Shown piece by piece: positions 14,483 through 23,190 of a stretch of DNA of 64,000 nucleotides. Where the stretch lies: positions 124,001-188,000 of the forward strand of contig JAOALB010000105.1 of the NCBI GenBank assembly GCA_025331125.1. Reading direction: 5' to 3'. Under the pieces are notes generated by a model. That model saw nothing but the letters and a program-made list of their open reading frames with translations. It was not told the origin of the DNA and made no database searches. This DNA comes from Mycogone perniciosa. Taxonomy: Eukaryota; Ascomycota; Sordariomycetes; Hypocreales; Hypocreaceae. How positions within the stretch are numbered: the stretch's first letter is position 1; every line of letters starts with the position of its first letter. The translations under genes were made by a program, and so were the position numbers.

Positions 14483-14496
14483 TGTGTGTGTGTGTG
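14483..14496. repeat. (TG)7 microsatellite
   Basis: Seven TG units in non-coding sequence upstream of the GPI-protein 3' end. Confidence 0.8.
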
Positions 14497-15115
14497 TTTG
14501 TTTGCCCTGTCGTACGACTACTCCTGGTATTGAGACATATCCACTGCGTTGGTAATACTGCCGTAATGCCTGGCTGTTGGGTCTGTGCGAAGACCTTTGT
14601 CCCAAGAGAAGGTGCAGATTGTCGGCCAACAGCTTAGGCATACGTGACAGAAATTTTGTCTGCCTGCAACACAATGATCTGTATCTGGTCTGTGTTTCTG
14701 CCAGTGCTTCTGAGCCATTGGTTCCATAGATGGATTTTCTCGTATCAAAATTGCATTGAATCTGCAGGAGTTGACAAGTGTTTTAAATTGGAATGGAGAC
14801 AACCCACCTCACCGGGGTAAGAGCATTCATTAATGGACTTCACAATCACATGTGGGAGTTCCAAGTTAAGCAAGTTCATCAGATGACAAATTAAAAGTCC
14901 AAACTTCGATCGATTAATACCTAAGCCCCCCTAATACCAACAACAATCGTGAAAAGAAATCAGCATCTGTAATATTCTTGTCTGATACACAAGACATTCT
15001 GTGAGAGACTTCTGAATCCCTCACAAAGGGTTTAGCCCAGATTATACCACAACCCTTAAAGGGGGAGAGTATGGGGAGAATCGAAAGCAGCTGGCCAAGG
15101 GGCTCCCAGTCCCAT

Positions 15116-16344
15116 TTACAGAAGCATAGCGAAGCCGAGAACGGCTCCAACAATGCCAGCACCGATCTTGGTGGCGCCAGAAACAACAACAGGTGGGCCG
15201 GTCTGGATAGGACCGCCGGGGGCGGTGCTGGGAGGATAGGGAACAGGGAGAACAGGGTTGTTCTGTCCAGGCTGGTTGTGCGTAGGGGCAGGAGGCACAG
15301 GGCATCCAGGACCATGGCAAGGAGTAGGCACCGAACATCCAACGCCATTGCAAGGAGGCTGAGGCTTAGGAGCGGGAGGTACCGGACATCCAACGCCGTG
15401 ACAAGGAGGCTGTGGGCGACACTCCTCGCCGTGGCCGTTACAGACGACCTTGATGTGGCACTCCTCACCGTGGCAAGTCTCATGGGCGCACTCCTCGCCT
15501 TTGCAGACAAACTTCTTCTGGCACTCATCACCGTAGCAGTGCTCCTTAACACACTTGCCGTCGTAGCAGATGACCTTGGTGCTACACTCCTCACCGGTGC
15601 ACTGGTGGTAGTGGCAGTTATCGCCCTTGCAGATGACGAGCTTCTGCCACTCCTCCTTGTTGCTGCACTCCTCGGGGCGGCAGTGATCGCCATTGCAAAT
15701 GACTCGGTAGCGCTGGCAGTGGTCACCATTGCAAGGGAGAGCCGCGGCGCAGTTACCGCCGTAGCAGACGATCTTCTTCTTGTGCCATTCGGGAGACGGG
15801 CAAAGTTCAGTGGTGTAGGTAACAACCTTGGTGGTCTTGTGGCCAAGAAGACAATCCGTAACTTGAGGAGGGCACGAGGTAATGGTGCCAGTGCTGGTGC
15901 TGGTGATGGTGCTAGTGATTGCGACGCCAGGGGCAGAGGTGCTGCCGGAGACATCAGGAACCGGAGCCGTGGTGTTTGATGGCAAAGCCGTGGTGTCGGT
16001 CGACACAGCGCCGACGTCCGACTCCTGTGCCCCCACCACTGTAATATTCACAGTCGGACTGATCACCACAGTGGGATTGACCTCCTCCAGCTCGCGGATC
16101 CGCATGTACAGGCTGAGGACAACAGATATAGGCACTTCCTGCCGGCGGGCCTTACGGGAAGGAGCGGCAAGACCACCACATGTTTCCTCCTTGTTTCCAG
16201 GGCAAGGAGTACTACACAGGGCGCTATCAACCATGGTAGTAGAGGCGGGATCAAGCTTGTCTCCGGCACGCCGGGTCTGGAAGTATTCATGAACTGGCCC
16301 AGGGCCACTTTGGCGCCAAGGGCAATCACCACGGCAGAACGCAT
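15116..16344 (-). CDS. GPI-anchored cysteine-repeat cell-wall protein, apparent frameshift near 5' end
   Basis: The main frame (16234-15116; 372 aa from its first ATG) encodes a Ser/Thr-rich linker, then about a dozen CxGxxC-like units (for example CNGDHC, CKGDNC, CYGDEC, CHGEEC, CHGVGC), a Pro-rich stalk, and a C-terminal hydrophobic tail (GAGIVGAVLGFAMLL) after small residues, typical of GPI attachment. The segment CSTPCPGNKEETCGG resembles the end of a WSC-like Cys domain. A strong signal peptide, MRSAVVIALGAKVALGQ, starts at 16344 but in another frame; the main frame stays open upstream and lines up with it if one base is missing near 16291-16294. No intron of credible length can bridge the two. 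Either the allele is broken or the sequence has an error. Likely a surface wall protein or adhesin; the family is only partly recognised. Confidence 0.75.
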
Positions 16345-16924
16345 GATAACGATGGGGGGCTCGAACGAACGACTAGGGGGGAGATAGCAACGAATGACTG
16401 AGCTCTCGGAGCCTAAGCGAAGGAATCAAGGCAAAGGATGCTGCTGATGGTTAGTGGTGATGAGGGAAAAGTCTTGCCATTGAGAAGAACAAGTGACATT
16501 ATTTATAACCCAGATGTGACAGTTTGTGACGCGTATCAGATCCTGTTTTCATTATCATCACCGTTACCCTCGACGAATGCAAACAATGGAGCATAGAACT
16601 CTGCGGCTGCAGTCGCCTGTGAAGAATGCATCGCTTGTCACTCCTTTTTCGGCGTGCCCGTCTTGTTGTGTCTCACTCCACATCATTCAAGACCATGGGT
16701 ACACTGGTGAGCTTTTGATCCTCTGTGGAATTCTGATCGCCGCTCCTTCCTCGGGGTGGAAATTATTCAGAATTCCAGTCACTAATTCAAAGCTCACATT
16801 GAGTGTTTCCGCTAAGATCACAGCCCATACAGCACTTCAGCCAGCCAGGTAAGATGTCGGCAGCAATAGGGTAAAAGTTATGAGAACTCCAATGGCCACC
16901 ACATGCTTCACCATATAAGTCTAG

Positions 16925-17366
16925 GTCATCCAGCCGGCCACGCAACTTTTTCCAGGGAATGATCCAACCAAGGGGCTTGGTAAGCATGTATCTCGCGCTT
17001 TCAAAACTAGGCCAGATGATTCGTCATCTGTCGTGATAACCGAATTGTTTGCTGAGGAAGCCGGAGAGCGTCCACAGCTAGACTTCAAGCATGCGGTTTC
17101 AAGAAATCAGCGCTTGCTTGATATGCCTGGAATGAGTGACGTCGATGTGATTGAGTTACCCGTAGGCCATTTACAGGCCTGAAAGCTAAATCCTATCAAC
17201 GATATGCCTGAGAACAGCCTCATACCACATGTATCTTGACAAAATTGATCGGTACCAGGGGCCGAATGCCTTCTCTGCTGGAGCTCTGGGATCTTCATCC
17301 AGCCTGCAAACGGTCCGTGAAGTTGATCTCCTTGGTGATCCTTTTGATCACTGTAGAACATGGTGA
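16925..17366 (+). pseudogene. Possible remnant of an unrecognised protein gene
   Basis: A stop-to-stop plus frame (16925-17182) has no usable N-terminal ATG yet reads like protein: segments such as FKTRPDDSSSVVITELFAEE and DFKHAVSRNQRLLDMPG. A second fragment, beginning MYLDKIDRYQGPNAFSAG, runs 17229-17366. They could be exons of one gene or a decayed copy. A splice from a GTAGGC donor near 17149 is possible but leads into a different frame. No family recognised. Confidence 0.22.
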
Positions 17367-18590
17367 GTAGGGAGCTCCTCGATGCAGCGCTTGCAGCATA
17401 GTCCAGTTCTTTTCGGCAATAAACACGCAAACAATGAATGTGGCCGTGACCATCTTGTAGATATCGCGGTATACGTCATAGACAGACTTCTAATCAGAGG
17501 TTATACCGTTGCGGCATGCGGAATCGGAAGAATGCTTCCATCATGTCGACTCTTTGATGATCATCATCTCGATCGATGTAGGTTGAGGATCGGGCGAGCA
17601 GGTCAAGGCGCGTCGATCCCGCTGTGGGGCCGACAGTTGTTCCGTGCCATACCAGATAAACTTTGCCCCATTTTAATTGATTTTTATTGTAGTATAGGGT
17701 AGAATAAAATCACACAAGGTTGAGGATGGCCTCGTAACCTGTGGACGGCATTAATATGTGTAGATTGTTGTTTGATGGCTAATTTTTTATATCAGATCGC
17801 CTTTGGCCTATATTCGTGTTCTTTCACCACTGGTGGTGCAGCTGTTAAGAGATTTACCGTTACTGCTTGTGTGGGTTTCTCGACTAGTAGTATTTTCATT
17901 TTACAATCTAATCACACATGCTATCTATGTAGTAGAGAGGTATGCGCAGGAATGAAGACCTGACAGAACACTTGCTAAAGTGTCGATCTGTACCTAACCA
18001 AGGACGGACACATGACAATGAAAATAGAGTGTATAGTTCGCATATGGCAAATAATTCCTTATGGCTTGCTGAGTTAGGATAGGACAAGTCCTGCATTACA
18101 ACATGAGTAACAGAGATAGGGCTGTTTGTTACACTTACGTGCCATTGAGTATTGTTCATTTCAGTAGTATATAGAACGCGTATTATTGTTAATATGTAGC
18201 CAGCAATGTGAGCATACATTCATTACACATCCTAGACTGAGAGCCAGATGAAGTGGAGGGCTGAATATTATTCATCCTGTAGTCAAACTACATGATTTCC
18301 GACCCTAATCAACTAAATACCCATTTAAATTTCACTTAGTTATTTAAAAACGCTGTTATTTCATGCGCAGTTTGACTTACTAGTAGTACTACTCACTCCG
18401 CATTATTTCCACTCAGGGACGTGTACAAACGCGTTTACGCGAAGTCGTCCGAGATCCGATTTGCAAGCTCGGCCATCATCCGCGTTTACGAGTATTGTGC
18501 CAATGCTCCAGAGCACTCCGTATAAAGTTCAAATTGGAATGCGACATCGCAAGGGGTACACTCATTCACTTGAGGAAATAGCTGAACTGC

Positions 18591-18967
18591 ATGGAAAGGA
18601 GGGAACCGTCTCCGGTGTATGATATCTTACATGCTCGGAACATCGGCCAGAACGAAAAACAGATGCTGATCGACATTCCATTCCAGCTCACAGCTCTCAC
18701 CAGCGGGAACAATACTACTACTAGTACTACTCCGCATGTACCACCGTTTTGCCAACAAGAAGGCAGGGAAGAATATGCGACGATCAGAGTCCTACACTCG
18801 AGAAACCTGATGAATCTGGTGATGTCGTCTACTCAGACTCATCTCACCATCTTCCCTATTGCTACGTTGAAGTCGAACAACTGTCTGTTGGGAGCAGAGA
18901 GACTTTTGAGTTGCATAAAAAACCCAAAGATGCGTCATATCATCCATCGTCGCTTGCTCGTAGTTAA
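18591..18967 (+). pseudogene. Possible broken small gene
   Basis: The frame starting MERREPSPVYDILHARNIG at 18591 reads plausibly to about 18795; from there an overlapping plus frame (18749-18967) takes over with EKPDESGDVVYSDSS and VEVEQLSVGSRETFELH before a stop. The switch suggests a frameshift or a missed intron. No domain is recognised. It lies just before the tRNA-Asn. It could be chance. Confidence 0.2.
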
Positions 18968-19019
18968 AAAAAAAAGTGTAAGATTATTATCCAAGGATAT
19001 CGAGAAATAGAAAAAGATC

Positions 19020-19024
19020 AAAAA
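19020..19024 (-). terminator. Pol III terminator of tRNA-Asn
   Basis: Five T residues on the minus strand about 10 nt after the tRNA 3' end, followed by another T-run. Confidence 0.75.
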
Positions 19025-19034
19025 GATAAGTGAT

Positions 19035-19108
19035 CTCCTCCGGGAAGGCTCGAACTTCCAACCTCCTGATTAACAGTCAGACGCGCTAGCCAATTGCGCC
19101 ACAGAGGA
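19035..19108 (-). tRNA. tRNA-Asn (GTT)
   Basis: A 74-nt cloverleaf: acceptor TCCTCTG pairs with CGGAGGA (one T-G), anticodon loop CTGTTAA with anticodon GTT, variable loop AGGTT, T arm containing GTTCGAGCC (B box). The gene plus 3 nt before and 4 nt after is identical to the copy at 38453-38533 on the opposite strand. No intron. Confidence 0.97.
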
Positions 19109-19651
19109 TCTCCGATTTGATGGGAAGGTGCACTCATAATATGGTATATAAATATTGCACACAGCTCTTGCCTGCTCAGCTACACCGCCCTAGCCCGAAT
19201 CACAAGCCATCGCCGTTGTGTTTAACTGCCGCGGGGCAGCTACGATCCATAGGGCCGTCCTTGCCGTCCCCCTAGGGCACCCAAAGATCTTATCCGTTTT
19301 CAGCATCTCAGGTGCCCTTTCTCTCTTGCAGCTCACACGACACATTTTCACTGCTGTCAGTGCGAAGTACAAAGAAGTACAAACGTACCTCCCCGTACTG
19401 AGGCGGTGCTTCACTTACTAATTGACTGGGCCGACTTGGCGTTTGGGCCTTAACCCTCTTCTTCCACCCACCCAACTTTGCTATACGATCCTCACTTTCA
19501 ACCCTCATTTGCTGAGCAGACCAGCGCTCTTTATTTTTCTGCATCTTTAAACCAACCCCCCCATATCCACCTCTATAGCATTTCTACGCCAATCCGTTAA
19601 ACAGGGACGCCAAGGCCACTGCTGGCCTTGCCCTCCATTCCGACCGCAGCC
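19109..19651. other. Upstream region of the HVA22-like gene
   Basis: Contains no coding frame I can support. It must hold the promoter and 5' UTR of the plus-strand TB2/DP1/HVA22 gene; C/T-rich tracts (about 19540-19570) are typical of fungal start regions. Confidence 0.5.
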
Positions 19652-20810
19652 ATGTTTGACCTCTTTGCGATGCTCTTATCGTGGGTTTTATCTGCCCCGC
19701 CGATGTCGTCACTCCCCAGACAGACAGACAGCCAGCTCTAACCACCAAAGCAATACAGCTCCGTTGCATCCTTTCTCTTCCCCATATTCGCTTCATACAA
19801 GGCCCTGAAGACATCGGATCCTGCGCAGTTGATCCCATGGCTCATGTACTGGGTCGTCTTTAGCTGCTGCCTGCTTGTCGAGTCCTGGGTTTACTTCATC
19901 CTCGCTTGGTATGATTCTTAGCCTGCTCGGGACTTCCATCGCATCACCCACTAACTCTTTGGTGTGCAGGGTCCCATTCTATGGGTACATCCGCCTCCTG
20001 TTCTTCCTTTACCTGATTCTCCCCCAGACACAAGGCGCCCGTGTCATCTACGAGGAGAAGATCCGACCCTTCCTACAAGAAAACGAGGCACAGATCGACG
20101 AATTCATCGCCAGTGCACACGACCGCCTCACGGCCGCTGGCATTACGTACGTCCGCCGCGCCATTGAATACCTACGGGCCAATATACTTGGCTTGCCCCC
20201 GAGTGAGCCCGAGCCTCCTGCACCACCTCCTCCCGGTCCTCAGAACTATATCCAGTCGCTCCTTGCTCGGTTTAGTGTCCCTTCGGCTCAACCGGCCGGA
20301 TCTGGACATGCCGGTACCGACCTCTTCGGTTTGCTGGCCAATGCTGTGTCTGCTGCAACGGGAGCTGGAGTTCGAGGCGAAGCTTCATCCGCAGGAGGGT
20401 TGATCCCCCCGCACCTCCAAGACTCAAGTGAGAGGATGACCTTCATTGCCGCCCAACGAGATCGTCTCAACTTGCTTCTATCTGCGCTTGATCGGGAGGC
20501 CCAACAAATTCAGCGCAGCGACACCCCCCGAACCAATTCCAGGCCCCGTTCCACGGCCTTTGATAGCGACAGAGACGATGATGTGACCCAGCGACCACCC
20601 AGTGGACTCAGTATGTGGAGCGGAATAAGCAAGAGCCGTAGTGAGACTGATTTTGAGAAGATCGAGGCAGAAAGTGGAGCTGAAGATGAAGGCACACTCC
20701 GGCGCCGCCACGCTGGCCCAAGTGGCAACGCCGACGTTGCTGGCGGATGGAGGCCCTGGGGCCGGGTCCCGTCGTATGATGCGAGCACGAGCTCTGGACG
20801 GGAGGATTAG
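19652..20810 (+). CDS. TB2/DP1/HVA22 (REEP/Yop1-type) ER membrane-shaping protein
   Basis: Exons 19652-19680, 19759-19908 and 19970-20810 give 339 aa. The N-terminal third is the TB2/DP1/HVA22 domain: SSVASFLFPIFASYKALK, a hydrophobic hairpin around PWLMYWVVFSCCLLVESW, and a second around VPFYGYIRLLFFLYLILPQT, followed by GARVIYEEKIRPFL. Family members insert hairpins in the ER membrane and help curve tubules. The rest (about residues 130-339) is Pro-, Ser- and Asp-rich and probably disordered, with RSxSxTDF-like phosphorylatable motifs. Such a long tail is not found in yeast Yop1 (about 180 aa), so this is a REEP-like long form. The first exon codes only nine residues plus two bases; the start is fixed by the conserved MFDLF...LLSS leader. 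Confidence 0.92.
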
Positions 20811-21204
20811 GGTCCCCAGGAATGGCTTTTGCAGGAGTTTCATTGTCGCGTAGACTCATGATTAGATAGGATATGGGCTTGCATAAGAATGTCAGTGTCG
20901 GCATCGCCGCGCTGCGTCTTGAACCTGGGAACCGAGCCAATACACGAAGCGCAGCTGAACACTGCGTATTGGCTTTTCTTAGTGTAGAGAGGAGCGTGGT
21001 CTTTCCAGACAGATGAGCCCTGTCATTGTCACTATACAAAGCCGACACGCTCGTCGGCGAGTCTACTTCGTACTGAACGCCGATTGCATAACATGGACAA
21101 GAGATTCGTCTCTCATTATCGTACAGTTCTCCACCCGTGGCATCATTATACATGAAAATTCCCTGGCAATCCACCACCTCAACACCGCGACGCTGAACCA
21201 CAGC
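20811..21204. other. Convergent intergenic region
   Basis: Shared 3' flank of the HVA22-like gene (plus) and MGM101 (minus). No gene seen. Confidence 0.6.
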
Positions 21205-22182
21205 TCACTTGGTGAGTCGGTAAGGGTATGCCACCTCCACCTCTCCCTTTTTGTACCAAAACGTTCGCTTCTTCTTTGTAGTCGTATGCTCCACCCAAAC
21301 CTCTTCCATGAAGTTCTTCTTGAAATAGCGGACGAAGTGCGGGTCCCAGAGTTCGGAGGCAATGCCCAAGTCCTTGCAACATCGCATGAGGGCGTTTGAT
21401 TTGCATCCCTCTACAGCTGATGGGAGCTGATCGGGGCTAAAATATGAATTTTCGCCTTGGGCTTGTGAGACGAACCTGTACAAGAACAACGACAGAAATT
21501 AGTGGTTGTCGATTTGAACAGCGTGAAACGGACAAGGGGATTAATCTTACCGGCCGTCCACAACCAGAGCGTATTCTCGTGTCACGATGGCGTCTCCGAC
21601 CACTGCCTCTCCCTTGGGGATCAAGCCCCATCCCATAGGACCGAATGCCTCGTTCAGCCTCCTCCTGTACTTGATTTCCGGTAGGTATATGACGCCGTCA
21701 GGCTTGACCTCGATGTCTTTTTCTTCGACGGGCTGCATCAGGATCTTGAATTGCTTCTCCGTCACGGGCTTTGAGGATATGCCGTGGAAGCTGTTGGACC
21801 AGTCTATGTTGGGAAGTGTCGATGTTGAATTGGCTCTATTCTCGGCTTCGACCTCATAGGAGATGGACCTGGGTTGATAAGTCACGTCGCTGCGTGATGG
21901 TGTGGAAGATTTGCTCTCGACAGCGGGTGCGGGTGCGGGTGCTGGGGTCACCACTTTTGTTGCTGTCTTGGCTGGCCACTTGGATGCTGTAGAGAAGGTT
22001 TTTGCGCGAGTTACTGTTGAGGTTTTTGGTTCGGCAGCAGGTGTCTGTTCTGTCTGGGGAGCTGTTGATGTCGCGGCTTCGGTTGAGTATAGGCGGGCGG
22101 ATTGTGCCTGCGGGAGCGCCCTGGCGGCGCGGCAGGAGATTTGCCTTGAGGCCACGGATACGGCCCTGCGAGAGGCGAACAT
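21205..22182 (-). CDS. MGM101: Mitochondrial genome maintenance protein Mgm101
   Basis: Exons 22182-21551 and 21475-21205 (302 residues or so). It begins with an Arg/Ser-rich presequence (MFASRRAVSVASRQISC) and a low-complexity Ala/Pro/Thr linker to about residue 110. The conserved core follows: WSNSFHGISSKPVTEKQF, IEVKPDGVIYLPEIKYRRRL, FGPMGWGLIP, YALVVDGRFVSQAQGENSYF, and after the single intron CKSNALMRCCKDLGIASELW and FMEEVWVEH. Mgm101 is a Rad52-like single-strand annealing protein of the mitochondrial nucleoid, needed for mtDNA repair and maintenance. The intron splits the Arg codon of VDGR. The basic KKKRTFWYKKG tail is complete. Confidence 0.96.
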
Positions 22183-22493
22183 GGCGAAGAACTAATTGCT
22201 GACGTGGGAGCCAATGGTCAAAAGTTGAGATATGGAGGTTGGCTAGGTGGGTGGTGATATCGCACTTGGATCTTGGAAATATCTTGTCCGGCGAAATAGA
22301 AGCTCCGCTGAGCAGCCAAGGTGGCATGGACGAAGTCCTAACGAAGTACTACTCAACGGCACAACGCCACCATTGTTCTATGTGAGGGAACAAAAAGGTT
22401 GTATTATGTAGAGTGAAGATGAATTTATGCTAAATAATACACCTGCTTCCCCTCTCTCTTCCTCGTGAGATGTTTTAGAGATCAAATGTATGT

Positions 22494-23084
22494 TCATGCG
22501 TCTTTGCTGCTGGTCCGCTCTTCATTGCCGTGAAGCTTCCAGCACGTTTTGAATTGCTCCATCTGCCCGTCACAACATCAGCATCTTCTTCTATGAATCC
22601 TAGGAAAAGAATTTGTATTTTTTTTTCAACAGGGAGAAGAAAACCAACCTCTGATGCACAAGCTCTCCAGTCCTTCTTCTCGAAGTAGCAATCCGTCATT
22701 TTAGTATTTTCGTCTGCTCAAACACCATCCAGGCGACTGAGTCAGCAGACAATTCAACTCACATAGTCGAGTCTGAACTCGAACCAAGCAGCCATTTTGC
22801 ATTGAAAATACCCCCAGGATTGGCAAAGAAGGTAAATCAGGCTCAATTGGATTTATTCTCACCTGCGCAGCCTGTGCTGAATATCCGCTTGTCCCTATAT
22901 CAAGTGCTCGCGCGGCTTAGCGTCGGGTTGGCTGGGGCAAAGGACGAAGGAAAAGAACATCACAAGTGGGCATTACTCACCACTCATCTGGCTCATCTTC
23001 GTCTATTACCGCAGTTGCCGCCGTCGTTGTCGCAGGTGGCTTTTCGCTCACTTCTCCAGCCATTTTCGGAGACTCAGAACCCAT
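22494..23084 (-). CDS. COA4: Cytochrome c oxidase assembly factor Coa4 (twin Cx9C)
   Basis: Four exons, 23084-22981, 22894-22863, 22713-22649 and 22562-22494, give 89 aa; none is long enough to be seen as one open frame. After an Ala/Thr-rich leader come DEPDEWDKRIFSTGC and a CHCH fold with two Cx9C pairs: C-ADENTKMTD-C and, after YFEKKDWRA, C-ASEMEQFKT-C. The WRxC and W-K-HGN features match Coa4/Cmc3. Proteins of this family are oxidised by the Mia40 pathway in the mitochondrial intermembrane space and support complex IV assembly. Donor sites GTGAGT, GTGAGA and GTTGGT; the last is weak. The ATG lies only 106 bp from the divergent BPL1 ATG, so the two share a promoter. Confidence 0.9.
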
Positions 23085-23190
23085 CGAGGCTGCGAATATC
23101 TGGTTGGTTGGTGGTGTAAGAAGTAAAAGTGTCCACTGATCGTGTGTGGCGCAACTTGATTGATATCAACGGTTCTGAAGAACAGTCATC
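23085..23190. promoter_or_regulatory. Compact bidirectional promoter COA4/BPL1
   Basis: Only 106 bp separate the two divergent start codons, so promoter and both 5' UTRs must fit here. No clear TATA box is seen. Confidence 0.55.

Larger units (their letters stand above)
8550..15115. other. 6.5 kb gene-free region rich in TACGGAGTA words
   Basis: Between the start of the methyltransferase and the 3' end of the GPI protein no supportable gene is seen. Overlapping open frames occur on both strands (for example 9005-9574, 9869-10835, 13720-14307) but have no domains, no consistent codon preference and no splice structure. The stretch holds many copies of ACGGAGTA/TACTCCGTA (about 10443, 10836-10858, 11211, 12495, 12575-12600, 13265, 13563-13578), polypyrimidine tracts and a (TG)7 run at 14483-14496. 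It could contain a long 5' UTR or regulatory region for the methyltransferase. Confidence 0.6.
16345..19019. other. Gene-poor region with doubtful coding fragments
   Basis: No complete gene. Two protein-like stretches are listed separately (16925-17366 and 18591-18967). The remainder is AT-rich with short open frames. Copies of the CTCCGTA/CTCCGCA word occur at about 18400, 18517 and 18733, with TACTAGTAGTACTAC-like runs. Confidence 0.5.

Noticed and set aside
14914..15979. Long antisense frames (346 aa minus, 302 aa plus) over the GPI-protein gene
   Set aside because: They arise from the regular codon pattern of the Cys-repeat array; the GPI-protein frame has a tail, Cys units and coherent composition, the others do not.
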